A DNA stretch of 64,000 nt, from the NCBI GenBank assembly GCA_045579705.1, contig JAZNMP010000036.1, positions 1 to 64,000 of the forward strand. The letters run 5' to 3'. This stretch comes from Lachnocurva sp045579705. GTDB lineage: Bacteria; Bacillota; Clostridia; Lachnospirales; Lachnospiraceae. Positions within the stretch are counted from its first letter, which is position 1. The number at the start of each line of letters is the position of its first letter. Under the pieces are notes generated by a model, which saw nothing but the letters and a program-made list of their open reading frames with translations, was not told the origin of the DNA and did not search any database. Below, piece by piece: positions 16,578 through 25,995 of the stretch. The translations under genes and the position numbers were made by a program.

Positions 16578-17330
16578 ATGAGAGATAGTGAATCAGTAAT
16601 CGAAGGAAGAAATGCCGTAGTTGAGGCATTTAGATCAGGAAAAACCATTGATAGAGTTTTTCTGTTGGATGGAATTAGAGATGCTTCGATTTCTACAATT
16701 CTTCGTGAAGCAAAAAAACAGGGAACTGTAGTGGATTTCGTTCAGAAATCACGTTTGGATGAGATGTGCCCGGGTGATAGACATCAGGGTGTTATCGCAT
16801 TTATGGCTGCGTACACATATAGCACAGTAGATGAAATCTTAGAGAGTGCTTATGCAAAAAATGAGGATCCGTTCATCATAGTGCTAGATGAAATCGAAGA
16901 TCCACATAATCTCGGAGCGATTATCCGTTCTGCGAACTGTGCCGGTGCTCATGGTGTTATCATTCCAAAGCGTCATGGCGTAGGTCTTACAGCTACAGTT
17001 GCAAAAGCTTCAGCGGGAGCTATAAATTATACACCGGTTGCAAAGGTTACTAATATTACCAGAACTATGCAGGATTTGAAGAAGAAAGGTCTCTGGTTTG
17101 TCTGCGCTGATATGGGTGGAGAGGCTATGTATGATTTGAATCTTACAGGTCCTATTGGATTGGTAATCGGAAATGAAGGCAAGGGTGTTAGTACACTGGT
17201 TAAGAGAGAATGCGATATGATAGGTTCTATTCCACTTAATGGTGATATCGAATCTCTAAATGCTTCAGTTGCATGTGGTGTACTTTCTTATGAGATTGTT
17301 AGACAGAGAATGCTAAAAGGCAGGAAATAA
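16578..17330 (+). CDS. rlmB: 23S rRNA (guanosine-2'-O)-methyltransferase
   Basis: This SPOUT (TrmH-family) methyltransferase has the usual three motifs: DEIEDPHNLGAIIRSANCAGAHGVI, GLVIGNEGKGVS, and IPLNGDIESLNASVACGVLSYE, which form the SAM-binding knot. An N-terminal substrate-binding domain (GRNAVVEAFRSG) is present. At 250 residues it fits RlmB, which acts on G2251 of 23S rRNA. Its stop overlaps the sigH start (TAATG), so the two are translationally coupled. Confidence 0.93.
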   Translation: MRDSESVIEGRNAVVEAFRSGKTIDRVFLLDGIRDASISTILREAKKQGTVVDFVQKSRLDEMCPGDRHQGVIAFMAAYTYSTVDEILESAYAKNEDPFIIVLDEIEDPHNLGAIIRSANCAGAHGVIIPKRHGVGLTATVAKASAGAINYTPVAKVTNITRTMQDLKKKGLWFVCADMGGEAMYDLNLTGPIGLVIGNEGKGVSTLVKRECDMIGSIPLNGDIESLNASVACGVLSYEIVRQRMLKGRK

Positions 17331-17914
17331 TGAATCTTAAGAATCAGTCAGATGAAACACTTGTGAAAATGGCTAAGGAAAATAATAAAGAGGCTACTGA
17401 TACTTTACTTCTCCGTTATACGGAGATAGTAAAGCGATTAGCAGGCTCTTATTTTCTTATTGGCGGAGAAACGGATGACCTCGTACAGGAAGGTCTTCTG
17501 GGTGTTTTGGATGCAATCGATTCTTATGACAATACAAAGAATGACAGGTTTTATCCGTTTGCAAAGCTATGCATAAATCGTAAGATGATTAAAGCGATAA
17601 ATTCGTCTCAGACACAGAAGAATTCTCCACTGAATTCATATGTCTCTCTCGATAACGAGGAAGGCATAAATGATTATCTGATTGATGAATTTATGGATCC
17701 GGAAAGATTACTTATGGACAAAGAGAATGAAGAAATTGCGCGTAATATGATTCTTAAGATTCTCAGTCCTTTTGAAAGAAAGGTTTTTTCTCAGATGCTG
17801 TTGGGGTATGATTATGTTCAGATTGCAGATTTGTTAAACAAACCTGTTAAATCTATAGATAATGCAATACAACGTATTAAGCTAAAAGTAAAAAAATGTG
17901 GGAAAAGAGACTAG
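17330..17914 (+). CDS. sigH: RNA polymerase sigma factor, SigH (Spo0H) family
   Basis: At 194 residues it has sigma-70 region 2 (GGETDDLVQEGLLGVLDAIDSYD, then FYPFAKLCINRKMIKAI) and region 4 (LSPFERKVFSQMLLGYDYVQIADLLNKPVKSIDNAIQRIKLK). Its position after rlmB matches sigH of Bacillus and Clostridia, a transition-state and early sporulation sigma; the yacP gene seen between them in Bacillus is missing. Whether this organism sporulates cannot be told from the window. The 4-base overlap with rlmB indicates coupling. Confidence 0.9.
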   Translation: MNLKNQSDETLVKMAKENNKEATDTLLLRYTEIVKRLAGSYFLIGGETDDLVQEGLLGVLDAIDSYDNTKNDRFYPFAKLCINRKMIKAINSSQTQKNSPLNSYVSLDNEEGINDYLIDEFMDPERLLMDKENEEIARNMILKILSPFERKVFSQMLLGYDYVQIADLLNKPVKSIDNAIQRIKLKVKKCGKRD

Positions 17915-17916
17915 AA

Positions 17917-19050
17917 ATGATTTATTTAGATAATGCGGCTACAACAAAACTATTAAAAAGTGCATACGAAGATATGTATCCATATATCAAAGATCAGTAT
18001 GCGAATCCATCGGCTGTCTACCAGTTTGGCGTGGAAGCGAGAAATGCTGTAGATAAAGCCCGTGGAAAAGTTGCAAAATCCCTCGGGGTAACACCGGACA
18101 CTGTTTATTTTACAAGTGGTGGAAGTGAAGCAGACAACTGGGCTATTCTGTCGACATTGGCCAGTCATCCAGGCGAGAAATGCCATATCATTTCTTCAAA
18201 GATTGAACATCACGCGATACTTCATACCTTAGAATTCGCGGAAAAAATGGGCCATGAAGTAACTCTGCTAGATGTAGATTCAGCAGGTATGGTTAATCCA
18301 GAAGATGTGAAAGCAGCAATCAAACCTAATACGGTTTTAATAACTGTAATGTTTGCAAATAACGAAATCGGAACAGTAGAACCTATAGTTGAAATAGGCA
18401 GGATTGCGAAGGAACACGGTATTTTGTTCCATTCTGATTGTGTTCAGGCATATGGACATGTTCCGATAGATTTGGATGAGTGCAACCTCGATATGATTTC
18501 GATATCGTCACACAAGGTTTACGGACCTAAAGGTGTGGGAGCGCTTTATATCAGAAAAGGTGTAAAGATAGGAGCTTTGATTCATGGCGGCTCACAGGAG
18601 AGAGCCAGACGTGGTGGGACGGAGAATGTTTCAGGCATAGTCGGTTTCGGTAGAGCTGCAGAGTTTGTTTCTAATACTTTGATGGAACGCTATGAGAAGG
18701 AAAAAGCTCTTCGCGATAGTTTTTGGAAGATGCTATTAGATGCAATTCCTGAAGTTAGAATGAATGGTTCTATCGATTTCAGAGTTCCTGGAAATTTGAA
18801 TGTTACTATTCCGGGAGTAAAGGCTGATTCGATGCTTATTCGTCTGGATATGGCAGGAATCTGCGCTTCGGCTGGATCTGCGTGTACATCAGGTGCTGTA
18901 GAACCTTCGCATGTTCTGAAGGCGATAGGACTTTCGGATGAAGATGCAAAGAGTACACTTAGATTCTCTTTGGGAATATATAATACTTTAGAAGAAATTA
19001 TGACTACAGTTGAAACTGTGAGAGAGATTTATATAGATTTAAAGAAATAG
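17917..19050 (+). CDS. iscS: Cysteine desulfurase (NifS/IscS family)
   Basis: This PLP enzyme takes sulfur from cysteine. MIYLDNAATTKLL opens the protein, ISSHKVYGPKGVGALY carries the PLP lysine, and GSACTSGAVEPSHVL carries the catalytic Cys loop. The start is set at the conserved MIYLDNAATT (ATG 17917), just after the sigH stop. The adjacent mnmA strongly suggests it supplies sulfur for tRNA 2-thiouridine, although it may also serve Fe-S assembly. Confidence 0.95.
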   Translation: MIYLDNAATTKLLKSAYEDMYPYIKDQYANPSAVYQFGVEARNAVDKARGKVAKSLGVTPDTVYFTSGGSEADNWAILSTLASHPGEKCHIISSKIEHHAILHTLEFAEKMGHEVTLLDVDSAGMVNPEDVKAAIKPNTVLITVMFANNEIGTVEPIVEIGRIAKEHGILFHSDCVQAYGHVPIDLDECNLDMISISSHKVYGPKGVGALYIRKGVKIGALIHGGSQERARRGGTENVSGIVGFGRAAEFVSNTLMERYEKEKALRDSFWKMLLDAIPEVRMNGSIDFRVPGNLNVTIPGVKADSMLIRLDMAGICASAGSACTSGAVEPSHVLKAIGLSDEDAKSTLRFSLGIYNTLEEIMTTVETVREIYIDLKK

Positions 19051-19061
19051 GTTTTATTCAT

Positions 19062-20141
19062 ATGAGTAAGAAAGTAGTAGTTGGTATGTCAGGTGGAGTC
19101 GATTCTTCTGTAACCGCTATGCTTCTGAAGGAGCAGGGGTATGAGGTTATCGGAGTTACGATGAAACTCTGGCAGAGTGAGGAACAGGCAGTGCTGGAAG
19201 ACAACGGTGGATGCTGTGGTCTTTCGGGAGTAGAAGATGCTAGACGAGTTTGTGATCATCTCGGCATTCCTCACTATGTTTTTAATTTTAAAGATGAATT
19301 TAGAGAACAGGTCATCGACAATTTCGTAGAAGTGTATCTCGGCGGACGTACACCGAATCCTTGTATCAGATGTAATAAGTTCCTAAAGTGGGGAGCGATG
19401 TATGAGAAGGCTAAAGAAATCGGTGCGGATTATGTTGCAACCGGACATTACGCTCGTATTGAAAAGCTTCCAAATGGAAGATATGCGCTAAAGAACTCGG
19501 TTACTGCGGACAAAGATCAGACATATGTCCTTTATAATCTTACCCAGGAATTCCTCGAGCATACATTACTTCCTATAGGTGATTTCGTAAAAGATGAAGT
19601 TCGAAAGATGGCAGAGGAAGCTGGACTTCCTACTGCGCACAAAAAAGACAGTCAGGATATCTGCTTTATTCCAGATGGTGATTATCAGGCTTTTTTGGAA
19701 GAACAGGGTGCAAAGTGCGAAGTGGGCAATTTTGTAGATGTTCATGGTAATATCTTAGGACAGCATAAAGGAATTACGCATTATACAATAGGTCAGAGAA
19801 AAGGTTTGGGAATAGCACTCGGAAAGCCGGTCTTCGTAATCTCTATCAATGCTAAGACAAATGAAGTGGTTCTCGGAGATAATGAGGATTTGTTCCACAG
19901 AGAAGTATACTTCGCAGATGTTAATATGATGGGTGAGCCGGAGTTCGTTCCAGGGAAAAAATATTTAGCAAAAATTCGCTATTCACATCGAGCTTCAGAG
20001 TGTATAATCGAGGATGACGGTGACGGAATATATAAAGCTGTATTTACTGACCCTGTTAGGGCGGCAACACCAGGCCAGTCCCTCGTTGTGTACGATGGAG
20101 AATTTGTTGCTGGTGGTGGTACAATTTTTACAAAAATGTAG
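19062..20141 (+). CDS. mnmA: tRNA-specific 2-thiouridylase
   Basis: MnmA thiolates U34 of Lys, Glu and Gln tRNAs. The N-terminal PP-loop VGMSGGVDSSV activates the uridine with ATP. The catalytic Cys pair is in NPCIRCNKFLKWG and KDSQDICFIPDGDY, and a C-terminal beta-barrel follows. At 359 residues it is normal. It lies 11 bases after the desulfurase that probably feeds it sulfur. Confidence 0.97.
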   Translation: MSKKVVVGMSGGVDSSVTAMLLKEQGYEVIGVTMKLWQSEEQAVLEDNGGCCGLSGVEDARRVCDHLGIPHYVFNFKDEFREQVIDNFVEVYLGGRTPNPCIRCNKFLKWGAMYEKAKEIGADYVATGHYARIEKLPNGRYALKNSVTADKDQTYVLYNLTQEFLEHTLLPIGDFVKDEVRKMAEEAGLPTAHKKDSQDICFIPDGDYQAFLEEQGAKCEVGNFVDVHGNILGQHKGITHYTIGQRKGLGIALGKPVFVISINAKTNEVVLGDNEDLFHREVYFADVNMMGEPEFVPGKKYLAKIRYSHRASECIIEDDGDGIYKAVFTDPVRAATPGQSLVVYDGEFVAGGGTIFTKM

Positions 20142-20200
20142 TACATATTATGTGAAATACTAGACATTTGACAAAAATTGACAAAAACTCAACAAGCGAC

Positions 20201-20229
20201 TTGAAATCCGAAATGAAATTAGCTATTAT
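20201..20229 (+). promoter_or_regulatory. Promoter of gap
   Basis: TTGAAA (20201-20206), a 17-base spacer and TATTAT (20224-20229). Two TTGACA boxes further upstream (about 20168 and 20179) lack a good -10 at the right distance. Confidence 0.7.
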
Positions 20230-20234
20230 TAATT

Positions 20235-20260
20235 TTGGTTTGAGAACAGACTCGAACCAA
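20235..20260 (+). other. 5'-end stem-loop of the gap transcript
   Basis: TTGGTTTGAG-AACAGA-CTCGAACCAA is a 10-bp stem (one G-T) that begins at the expected transcription start (about 20236). Such terminal hairpins are known to stabilise mRNAs. Confidence 0.6.
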
Positions 20261-20293
20261 TAAGCAGATTATATTATTTAGGAGGATATAATT

Positions 20294-21313
20294 ATGGCAG
20301 TTAGAGTAGCAATTAATGGTTTTGGACGTATTGGACGTCTTGCATTCCGTCAGATGTTCCAGGCAGAAGGATTTGATATCGTTGCAATCAACGATCTTAC
20401 AAGCCCTGACATGCTTGCATACCTTTTAAAGTATGATTCATCACAGGGACGTTATGCATTAGCTGATAAGGTAGAGAACACAGATCATTCAATCATCGTT
20501 GATGGTCACGAAATCGAAATCTACAAAGAAGCTGACGCAAACAACCTTCCATGGGGCAAGCTTGACATCGATGTAGTTCTTGAGTGTACAGGTTTCTACA
20601 CATCAAAGGACAAAGCTCAGGCTCACATCAATGCTGGAGCAAAGAAGGTAGTTATTTCTGCACCAGCAGGAAATGATCTTCCTACAATTGTTTACAATAC
20701 AAACCATGAGACACTTACAGCAAATGATGACATCATTTCAGCTGCTTCATGTACAACAAACTGTCTTGCACCTATGGCAAAGGCTCTTAACGACCTCGCT
20801 CCAATCGAGTCAGGTATCATGTGCACAATCCACGCTTACACTGGTGACCAGATGATCCTTGATGGACCACAGAGAAAAGGCGACAAGAGACGTTCACGTG
20901 CAGGCGCTGAGAACATCGTACCTAACACAACAGGTGCTGCAAAGGCTATCGGCCTCGTAGTTCCAGAACTTAAAGGAAAGCTCATCGGAGCTGCACAGAG
21001 AGTTCCAGTTCCTACAGGTTCTACAACAATCCTTACAGCTGTTGTTGATGGTGAAGTTACAGTTGATCAGATCAACGCTGCTATGAAGGCTGCTCAGACT
21101 GAATCATTCGGATATAACGAAGACCTCATCGTATCAAAGGATATCGTTGGTATGACATATGGTTCACTCTTCGATTCTACACAGACTATGGCTCTTCCAG
21201 CTGGTGATGGTAAGACAGAAGTTCAGGTTGTTTCATGGTATGACAACGAGAACTCATTCACATCAAACATGTGCAGAACTATCAAATACTTTGCAAAATT
21301 TCTTAATAAATAA
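20294..21313 (+). CDS. gap: Glyceraldehyde-3-phosphate dehydrogenase
   Basis: This is the NAD-dependent glycolytic enzyme. The N-terminal VAINGFGRIGRLAFRQ binds NAD, and SAASCTTNCLAP carries the catalytic Cys. SWYDNENSF is near the C-terminus. At 339 residues it is typical. AGGAGG precedes the ATG, and codon use looks strongly biased, as expected of a highly expressed gene. A terminator separates it from pgk. Confidence 0.98.
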   Translation: MAVRVAINGFGRIGRLAFRQMFQAEGFDIVAINDLTSPDMLAYLLKYDSSQGRYALADKVENTDHSIIVDGHEIEIYKEADANNLPWGKLDIDVVLECTGFYTSKDKAQAHINAGAKKVVISAPAGNDLPTIVYNTNHETLTANDDIISAASCTTNCLAPMAKALNDLAPIESGIMCTIHAYTGDQMILDGPQRKGDKRRSRAGAENIVPNTTGAAKAIGLVVPELKGKLIGAAQRVPVPTGSTTILTAVVDGEVTVDQINAAMKAAQTESFGYNEDLIVSKDIVGMTYGSLFDSTQTMALPAGDGKTEVQVVSWYDNENSFTSNMCRTIKYFAKFLNK

Positions 21314-21332
21314 TTGATATTTATCTAGATTT

Positions 21333-21377
21333 AGAAGGTCCTGTCATATATAATAATGACCGGACCTTCTTTTTTTT
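21333..21377 (+). terminator. Terminator after gap
   Basis: AGAAGGTCC / GGACCTTCT encloses a second small stem GTCAT/ATGAC and is followed by seven or more T. Confidence 0.92.
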
Positions 21378-21402
21378 AGAATAAATACAAAGGAGATAAA
21401 AA

Positions 21403-22611
21403 ATGGCATTAAACAAAATGACAATTGATGATGTCAATTTTGAGGGAAAGAGAGTACTCTGCCGTTGTGATTTCAACGTACCTCTTATTGACGGTAAAAT
21501 TACTGATGAGAACCGTTTAGTTGCAGTTCTTCCTACTATTCAGAAAATCGTGAAGGACGGGGGAAAAGCTATTCTTTGCTCACACCTTGGTAAGCCAAAG
21601 GGACAGGTTGTACCTGAACTTTCACTTGCTCCTGTAGCAAAGAGACTTTCAGAGCTTCTCGGCCAGGAAGTAGTATTCGCTGCTGATGATACAGTAGTTG
21701 GCGAGAATGCAAAGAAGGCTGTTAGCGAAATGCAGAATGGAGACGTAGTTCTTCTTGAGAACACACGTTTCAGAGCTGAAGAGACAAAGAATGGTGAAGA
21801 GTTCTCAAAGGAACTTGCTTCACTTTGCGATATCTTTGTTAATGATGCTTTCGGTACAGCTCACCGTGCACATTGCTCAAACGTAGGTGTTACAAAGTTC
21901 GTTGACACTTCTGTAGTTGGATACCTTATCCAGAAGGAAATTAAATTCCTTAATGGAGCAGTAGAGACTCCAGAGCGTCCATTCGTAGCTATCCTCGGTG
22001 GTGCTAAGGTTGCTGATAAGCTTAACGTTATCAATAACCTCCTTGAGAAGTGTGATACACTTATCATCGGTGGTGGTATGGCTTACACATTCGTTAAAGG
22101 CCAGGGCTATGAAGTAGGAAAGTCACTTGTTGACGATTCTAAGATTGATTATTGTAAAGAAATGGCTGCAAAGGCTGAGAAACTTGGTAAGAAGCTTCTT
22201 CTTCCAATCGATGCTGTAATCGCTGATGGCTTCCCAAACCCAATCGACCAGCCAATTCCTACAGATACATGCGATATCACAGCTATCCCTGCTGACAAGG
22301 AAGCTCTCGATATCGGACCTAAGACAGCAGAACTTTTTGCTGATGCTATCAAGAATGCAAAGACAGTTGTTTGGAACGGACCTATGGGTGTTTCAGAGAA
22401 CCCATCTCTTGCAAATGGTACTATCACAGTAGCTAAGGCTATGGCTGAGTCAAGTGCTACAACAATCATCGGTGGTGGTGATTCTGCAGCTGCTGCAAAC
22501 AACCTTGGATTTGGTGACAAGATGTCACACATCTCTACAGGTGGTGGAGCTTCACTTGAATTCCTCGAAGGTAAGGAACTTCCTGGTGTAGCTGCTATTA
22601 CAGATAAATAA
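21403..22611 (+). CDS. pgk: Phosphoglycerate kinase
   Basis: It makes ATP from 1,3-bisphosphoglycerate. VLCRCDFNVPL, DGGKAILCSHLGKPKG and the C-terminal nucleotide-binding GGGDSAAA region are clear over 402 residues. The RBS AAAGGAG precedes the ATG. With gap and tpiA it forms the lower-glycolysis cluster; read-through of the gap terminator or a local promoter must supply it. Confidence 0.98.
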   Translation: MALNKMTIDDVNFEGKRVLCRCDFNVPLIDGKITDENRLVAVLPTIQKIVKDGGKAILCSHLGKPKGQVVPELSLAPVAKRLSELLGQEVVFAADDTVVGENAKKAVSEMQNGDVVLLENTRFRAEETKNGEEFSKELASLCDIFVNDAFGTAHRAHCSNVGVTKFVDTSVVGYLIQKEIKFLNGAVETPERPFVAILGGAKVADKLNVINNLLEKCDTLIIGGGMAYTFVKGQGYEVGKSLVDDSKIDYCKEMAAKAEKLGKKLLLPIDAVIADGFPNPIDQPIPTDTCDITAIPADKEALDIGPKTAELFADAIKNAKTVVWNGPMGVSENPSLANGTITVAKAMAESSATTIIGGGDSAAAANNLGFGDKMSHISTGGGASLEFLEGKELPGVAAITDK

Positions 22612-22657
22612 TTATTATTAGTATTTACAATTATAAAAATAGAAGGCGGTATTAAAG

Positions 22658-23404
22658 ATGTCTAGAAGAAAGATTGTTGCTGGAAACTGGAAGATGAACA
22701 AAACTCCTAGTGAAGCAGTAGCTCTCGTAAATGAGCTTAAACCACTCGTAGCAAACGATGACGTGGATGTAGTATTCTGCGTACCTGCTATCGATATTAT
22801 CCCTGTAGTAGAAGCTGTTAAAGGTTCTAACATCCATGTTGGTGCTGAAAACATGTACTTTGAAGAGAAGGGCGCTTTCACAGGTGAAATCTCTCCAGAA
22901 ATGCTTACAGATGCTGGTGTTGAATATGTTATCATCGGTCACTCAGAGAGAAGAGAATACTTCAATGAGACAGATGAAACTGTAAACAAGAAAGTTCTTA
23001 AGGCTTTCGAGCATGGACTTACACCTATCATCTGCTGTGGTGAATCACTTACACAGAGAAAGCAGAACATCTACATCGATTGGATCAGAATGCAGATCAA
23101 GATTGCATTCCAGAACGTAACAAAAGAGCAGGCTACAAAGGCTGTCATCGCTTACGAACCAATCTGGGCTATCGGTACAGGTGAAACTGCTACATCTGAT
23201 CAGGCTGAAGAAGTTTGCTGCGCTATCAGAAAGTGCATCGAAGAGGTTTATGATACAGATACAGCAAATGCTATCAGAATCCAGTATGGTGGATCTGTTA
23301 AGCCAGCTAACGCTGCTGAGATTTTTGCTAAGCCAAACATCGATGGTGGTCTCGTTGGAGGAGCTTCTCTTCAGGCAGACTTTGGTGGTATTGTAAATTA
23401 TTAA
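22658..23404 (+). CDS. tpiA: Triosephosphate isomerase
   Basis: This 248-residue TIM barrel interconverts dihydroxyacetone phosphate and glyceraldehyde 3-phosphate. VAGNWKMNK holds the catalytic Lys, IIGHSERR the catalytic His, and AYEPIWAIGTG the catalytic Glu followed by the active-site loop. It follows pgk by 46 bases and ends the cluster before a strong terminator. Confidence 0.98.
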   Translation: MSRRKIVAGNWKMNKTPSEAVALVNELKPLVANDDVDVVFCVPAIDIIPVVEAVKGSNIHVGAENMYFEEKGAFTGEISPEMLTDAGVEYVIIGHSERREYFNETDETVNKKVLKAFEHGLTPIICCGESLTQRKQNIYIDWIRMQIKIAFQNVTKEQATKAVIAYEPIWAIGTGETATSDQAEEVCCAIRKCIEEVYDTDTANAIRIQYGGSVKPANAAEIFAKPNIDGGLVGGASLQADFGGIVNY

Positions 23405-23412
23405 TTATAGTG

Positions 23413-23450
23413 AAAAAAGGCAAAGCCTAGTATCTTTGCCTTTTTTCTTT
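23413..23450 (+). terminator. Terminator after tpiA
   Basis: AAAAAAGGCAAAG and CTTTGCCTTTTTT pair around an 8-base loop, with more T beyond. Confidence 0.93.
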
Positions 23451-23464
23451 TTTCGTTTAAACTT

Positions 23465-24601
23465 ATGAAGAAAAAAAGAGTATTAGTAATGCTTCTGATG
23501 CTAGGTATATTATTAAATACCGGTTGTCAGAAGAAAGATGAATCAAAGAATATAGAATCAGATTCTCAGACAGAAGAACGTAACTTAAACTACTCAAAGA
23601 TGACTGAGAATGAATTAGAGGTTGCATCCTACGACGGAGATGGGGATGCGGCATTAGAACTTGGACGTCGATATGATTTTGGTATCGATGTTAAAACAAA
23701 TTTCCAGGAAGCTATGTCTTGGTATCAGGTTGCTTATGATAATGGTAACAAGATGTCATCTGTATATTTGGGATATTTGTACTTGAATGGTTTAGGCACG
23801 GACAAAGACGTGAACAAAGCTATAGAATACTTTGATAAAGCCATTTCAAACAATGAAATTGAAGGATATAGTGGATTGGCGAGAGTCTATCTAGAAAACA
23901 AAGACTTAGAAAATGCGCCATCACTTTGTTATAATAACGCGAAGAAAGCGTATGATGAAAAGTCTCCGATGGGAACTTTTCTGATGGCATATCTGACAGA
24001 GACTGGCTATGGTACTCAGACGAACATAGTTGGTGCTAAAGAATTATATAAGAAATTAGCCGATTCGAACTTTAATAACTTGAAAACATATGATAGTTAT
24101 CCTTACTGTGAAGCGGCTATTCGTCTAGGCATTCTCTATACTCAGTCTACTGCTACTGATGAAGAAAAAGAAAAGTCTATTGAGTATTTCACAAAGGCTG
24201 CCAGCATGAATAATGCTAAAGCCTATTACTACGTAGGTGCTTCTTATCAGAGCGGAATTAATGTAGAGAAGAATTCTGAGCAGGCAGTGAATAATTACAC
24301 TAAAGCGGCTGATATGAAATATGCTCCAGCACTTAATCAGTTGGGTTATATGTATTTTAATGGCTATGGTGTAGATGAAAATGTGAAGAAAGCGATTTCT
24401 TATTTTAAGCTTGCCGCTGCACAGAATTATGCACCTGCACAGGTTAATCTTGGTTATATTTACGAGAATGGTTACGGCGAAGAAAAAGATTTAAAGCTTG
24501 CAAAGCAATACTATGAACTTGCTCAGAAGAGCAATTATGATGGTTCTATCGAAGCTATTACAAGAGTGGATCAGTTAATAAATGAAGCAAACGCATCGTA
24601 A
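23465..24601 (+). CDS. Sel1-repeat lipoprotein
   Basis: A lipoprotein signal peptide ends at LLNTGC (Cys21), so the protein is anchored outside the membrane. The rest consists of Sel1-type TPR repeats of about 36 residues, for example ALELGRRYDFGIDVKTNFQEAMSWY and SVYLGYLYLNGLGTDKDVNKAIEYF, covering roughly residues 55-370. Such solenoids bind proteins; the partner is unknown. The gene overlaps the following CapA-like gene by 20 bases, suggesting coupled expression. Confidence 0.88.
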   Translation: MKKKRVLVMLLMLGILLNTGCQKKDESKNIESDSQTEERNLNYSKMTENELEVASYDGDGDAALELGRRYDFGIDVKTNFQEAMSWYQVAYDNGNKMSSVYLGYLYLNGLGTDKDVNKAIEYFDKAISNNEIEGYSGLARVYLENKDLENAPSLCYNNAKKAYDEKSPMGTFLMAYLTETGYGTQTNIVGAKELYKKLADSNFNNLKTYDSYPYCEAAIRLGILYTQSTATDEEKEKSIEYFTKAASMNNAKAYYYVGASYQSGINVEKNSEQAVNNYTKAADMKYAPALNQLGYMYFNGYGVDENVKKAISYFKLAAAQNYAPAQVNLGYIYENGYGEEKDLKLAKQYYELAQKSNYDGSIEAITRVDQLINEANAS

Positions 24602-25973
24602 TTCCCTTAAATTTGTTTTAATTATATTTATGGTAATTGCCTTAACCTCCTGTGCATTGGGCCAGGGGGTTAAGTTTGTTTCTAAAAATAAAGCAAATGA
24701 TGAAATTCATTATTCAAAGGAAGAAGCTTCGCAGTACGAAGAGTGTGTGAATACTATCCTTGATAATGGTACAAAGGCTTTCTTTGGAAACTATAGGGTT
24801 GATGAGAATTTCTTCTCGTATATAGTTTCTAATTTTGGCATTAAAACTTTGAAAAAAATATGCAAAAATGGGGATTTCAATAATCCTGAAATATGGTATA
24901 AATATACCGGTAACACTATTAATTCATTGTGGTTTTATTATAAGAGTGATCAGCATTTTCATTTTGAAAATGAAGATCGTGTTATTGCGAAGAATACAAA
25001 GTCTTCAAAGACTGTCCTCGAATTTACGGGTGATTTCAGTCTGGCTAACGATATCTCCACAGTTAAATATCTAAGAGATCATGGAAATGATATTACAAAG
25101 TGCTTCTCTCCAAATCTGTTGAAGGAGATGAGAGATGCAGATATTTTTTCCGTAAACAATGAATTCTGTTATTCAACACGCGGTGAGGCGTTAAAGGGTA
25201 AAGATTATACTTTTAGAGCTAATCCTACGGATTGTGCGCTTCTTAAAAATATCGGTGTTGATTTTGTTAATTTAGCGAATAATCATACCTATGATTATGG
25301 CGAAGAGGCTCTGCTCGATACATTGGATACTTTGAGTGTCTATAATATTCCTTATGTGGGTGCAGGTCGAAATCTGGATGAGGCTTCACGTCCTCTGTAT
25401 TATGTATTAAATGGTCGAAAGATTGCTTTCGTATCAGCTACACAGATTGAAAGATCAGCGAATTATACAAAGGAAGCCACTGAGAGTAGTGCGGGTGTTT
25501 TGAAAACGCTTAAGCCAGATAGGTATGTTTCTGTTATACAGGAGGCATCAAAGAATGCTGATATTGTTATTGCGATAGTACACTGGGGTACCGAAGGAAA
25601 TGATAGATACGGTGCTGATCAGGTGGAACTTGCGAGAGCCTTTGTAGATGCGGGGGCTGACTGTATCATAGGTTGTCATTCTCATTGCCTTCAGGGAGTT
25701 GAATTTATAGATAATGTTCCTGTTTTCTATAGTTTAGGAAACTATTGGTTTGCGGTAGATGATAAGATGCCGGAATCATTTAAGACGGGGATTGCCAAGA
25801 TAGAAATAGGCGAGGACGGAAGTGTAAATCCGTATTTCTTGCCTTGCGAATTTAATATGGGTGTCACAAAGCTTATTACCGAACAGTCGGAGCGTGCGAA
25901 AGATTGTGCTTACTTAGAGTCATTATCGACCAGTGCTAGGGTCGATTCTAAGGGTAGAATCTTCGCGAAATAG
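24582..25973 (+). CDS. CapA/PgsA-like surface metallophosphatase-family lipoprotein
   Basis: A short hydrophobic signal ends at ALTSC (Cys24), a lipobox. The C-terminal two-thirds matches the CapA family of poly-gamma-glutamate capsule proteins: FTGDFSLAND, VNLANNHTYDYGEEAL, IVIAIVHWGTEG, and GCHSHCLQGVEFIDNVPVFYSLGNYWF, the calcineurin-like metal-binding motifs. An N-terminal part of about 140 residues is unassigned. No capB or capC genes are nearby, so it may act on another envelope polymer. A perfect stem-loop overlaps its 3' end before purC. Confidence 0.85.
   Translation: MKQTHRNSLKFVLIIFMVIALTSCALGQGVKFVSKNKANDEIHYSKEEASQYEECVNTILDNGTKAFFGNYRVDENFFSYIVSNFGIKTLKKICKNGDFNNPEIWYKYTGNTINSLWFYYKSDQHFHFENEDRVIAKNTKSSKTVLEFTGDFSLANDISTVKYLRDHGNDITKCFSPNLLKEMRDADIFSVNNEFCYSTRGEALKGKDYTFRANPTDCALLKNIGVDFVNLANNHTYDYGEEALLDTLDTLSVYNIPYVGAGRNLDEASRPLYYVLNGRKIAFVSATQIERSANYTKEATESSAGVLKTLKPDRYVSVIQEASKNADIVIAIVHWGTEGNDRYGADQVELARAFVDAGADCIIGCHSHCLQGVEFIDNVPVFYSLGNYWFAVDDKMPESFKTGIAKIEIGEDGSVNPYFLPCEFNMGVTKLITEQSERAKDCAYLESLSTSARVDSKGRIFAK
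25944..25961 (+). promoter_or_regulatory. Perfect stem-loop before purC
   Basis: GATTCTA-AGGG-TAGAATC lies inside the end of the CapA-like gene, with no T-run after it. It is 13 bases before an AACCAAGAAA sequence. Confidence 0.45.
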
Positions 25974-25974
25974 A

Positions 25975-25984
25975 AACCAAGAAA
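25975..25984 (+). promoter_or_regulatory. Shared purine-locus element, purC copy (short)
   Basis: AACCAAGAAA matches the first ten bases of the element before purL and the purO-like gene. Here it merges with the purC ribosome binding site (GAAAGGA), so the match may be partly due to that. Confidence 0.4.
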
Positions 25985-25995
25985 GGATTTGTAAC

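Noticed and set aside
20168..20185. Two TTGACA boxes as gap -35 elements
   Set aside because: Neither has a -10 box at the right distance; TTGAAA at 20201 with TATTAT fits exactly.
25933..25995. Upstream extension of purC
   Set aside because: It overlaps the CapA-like gene and a stem-loop, and the family start is at MQEF with a ribosome site.
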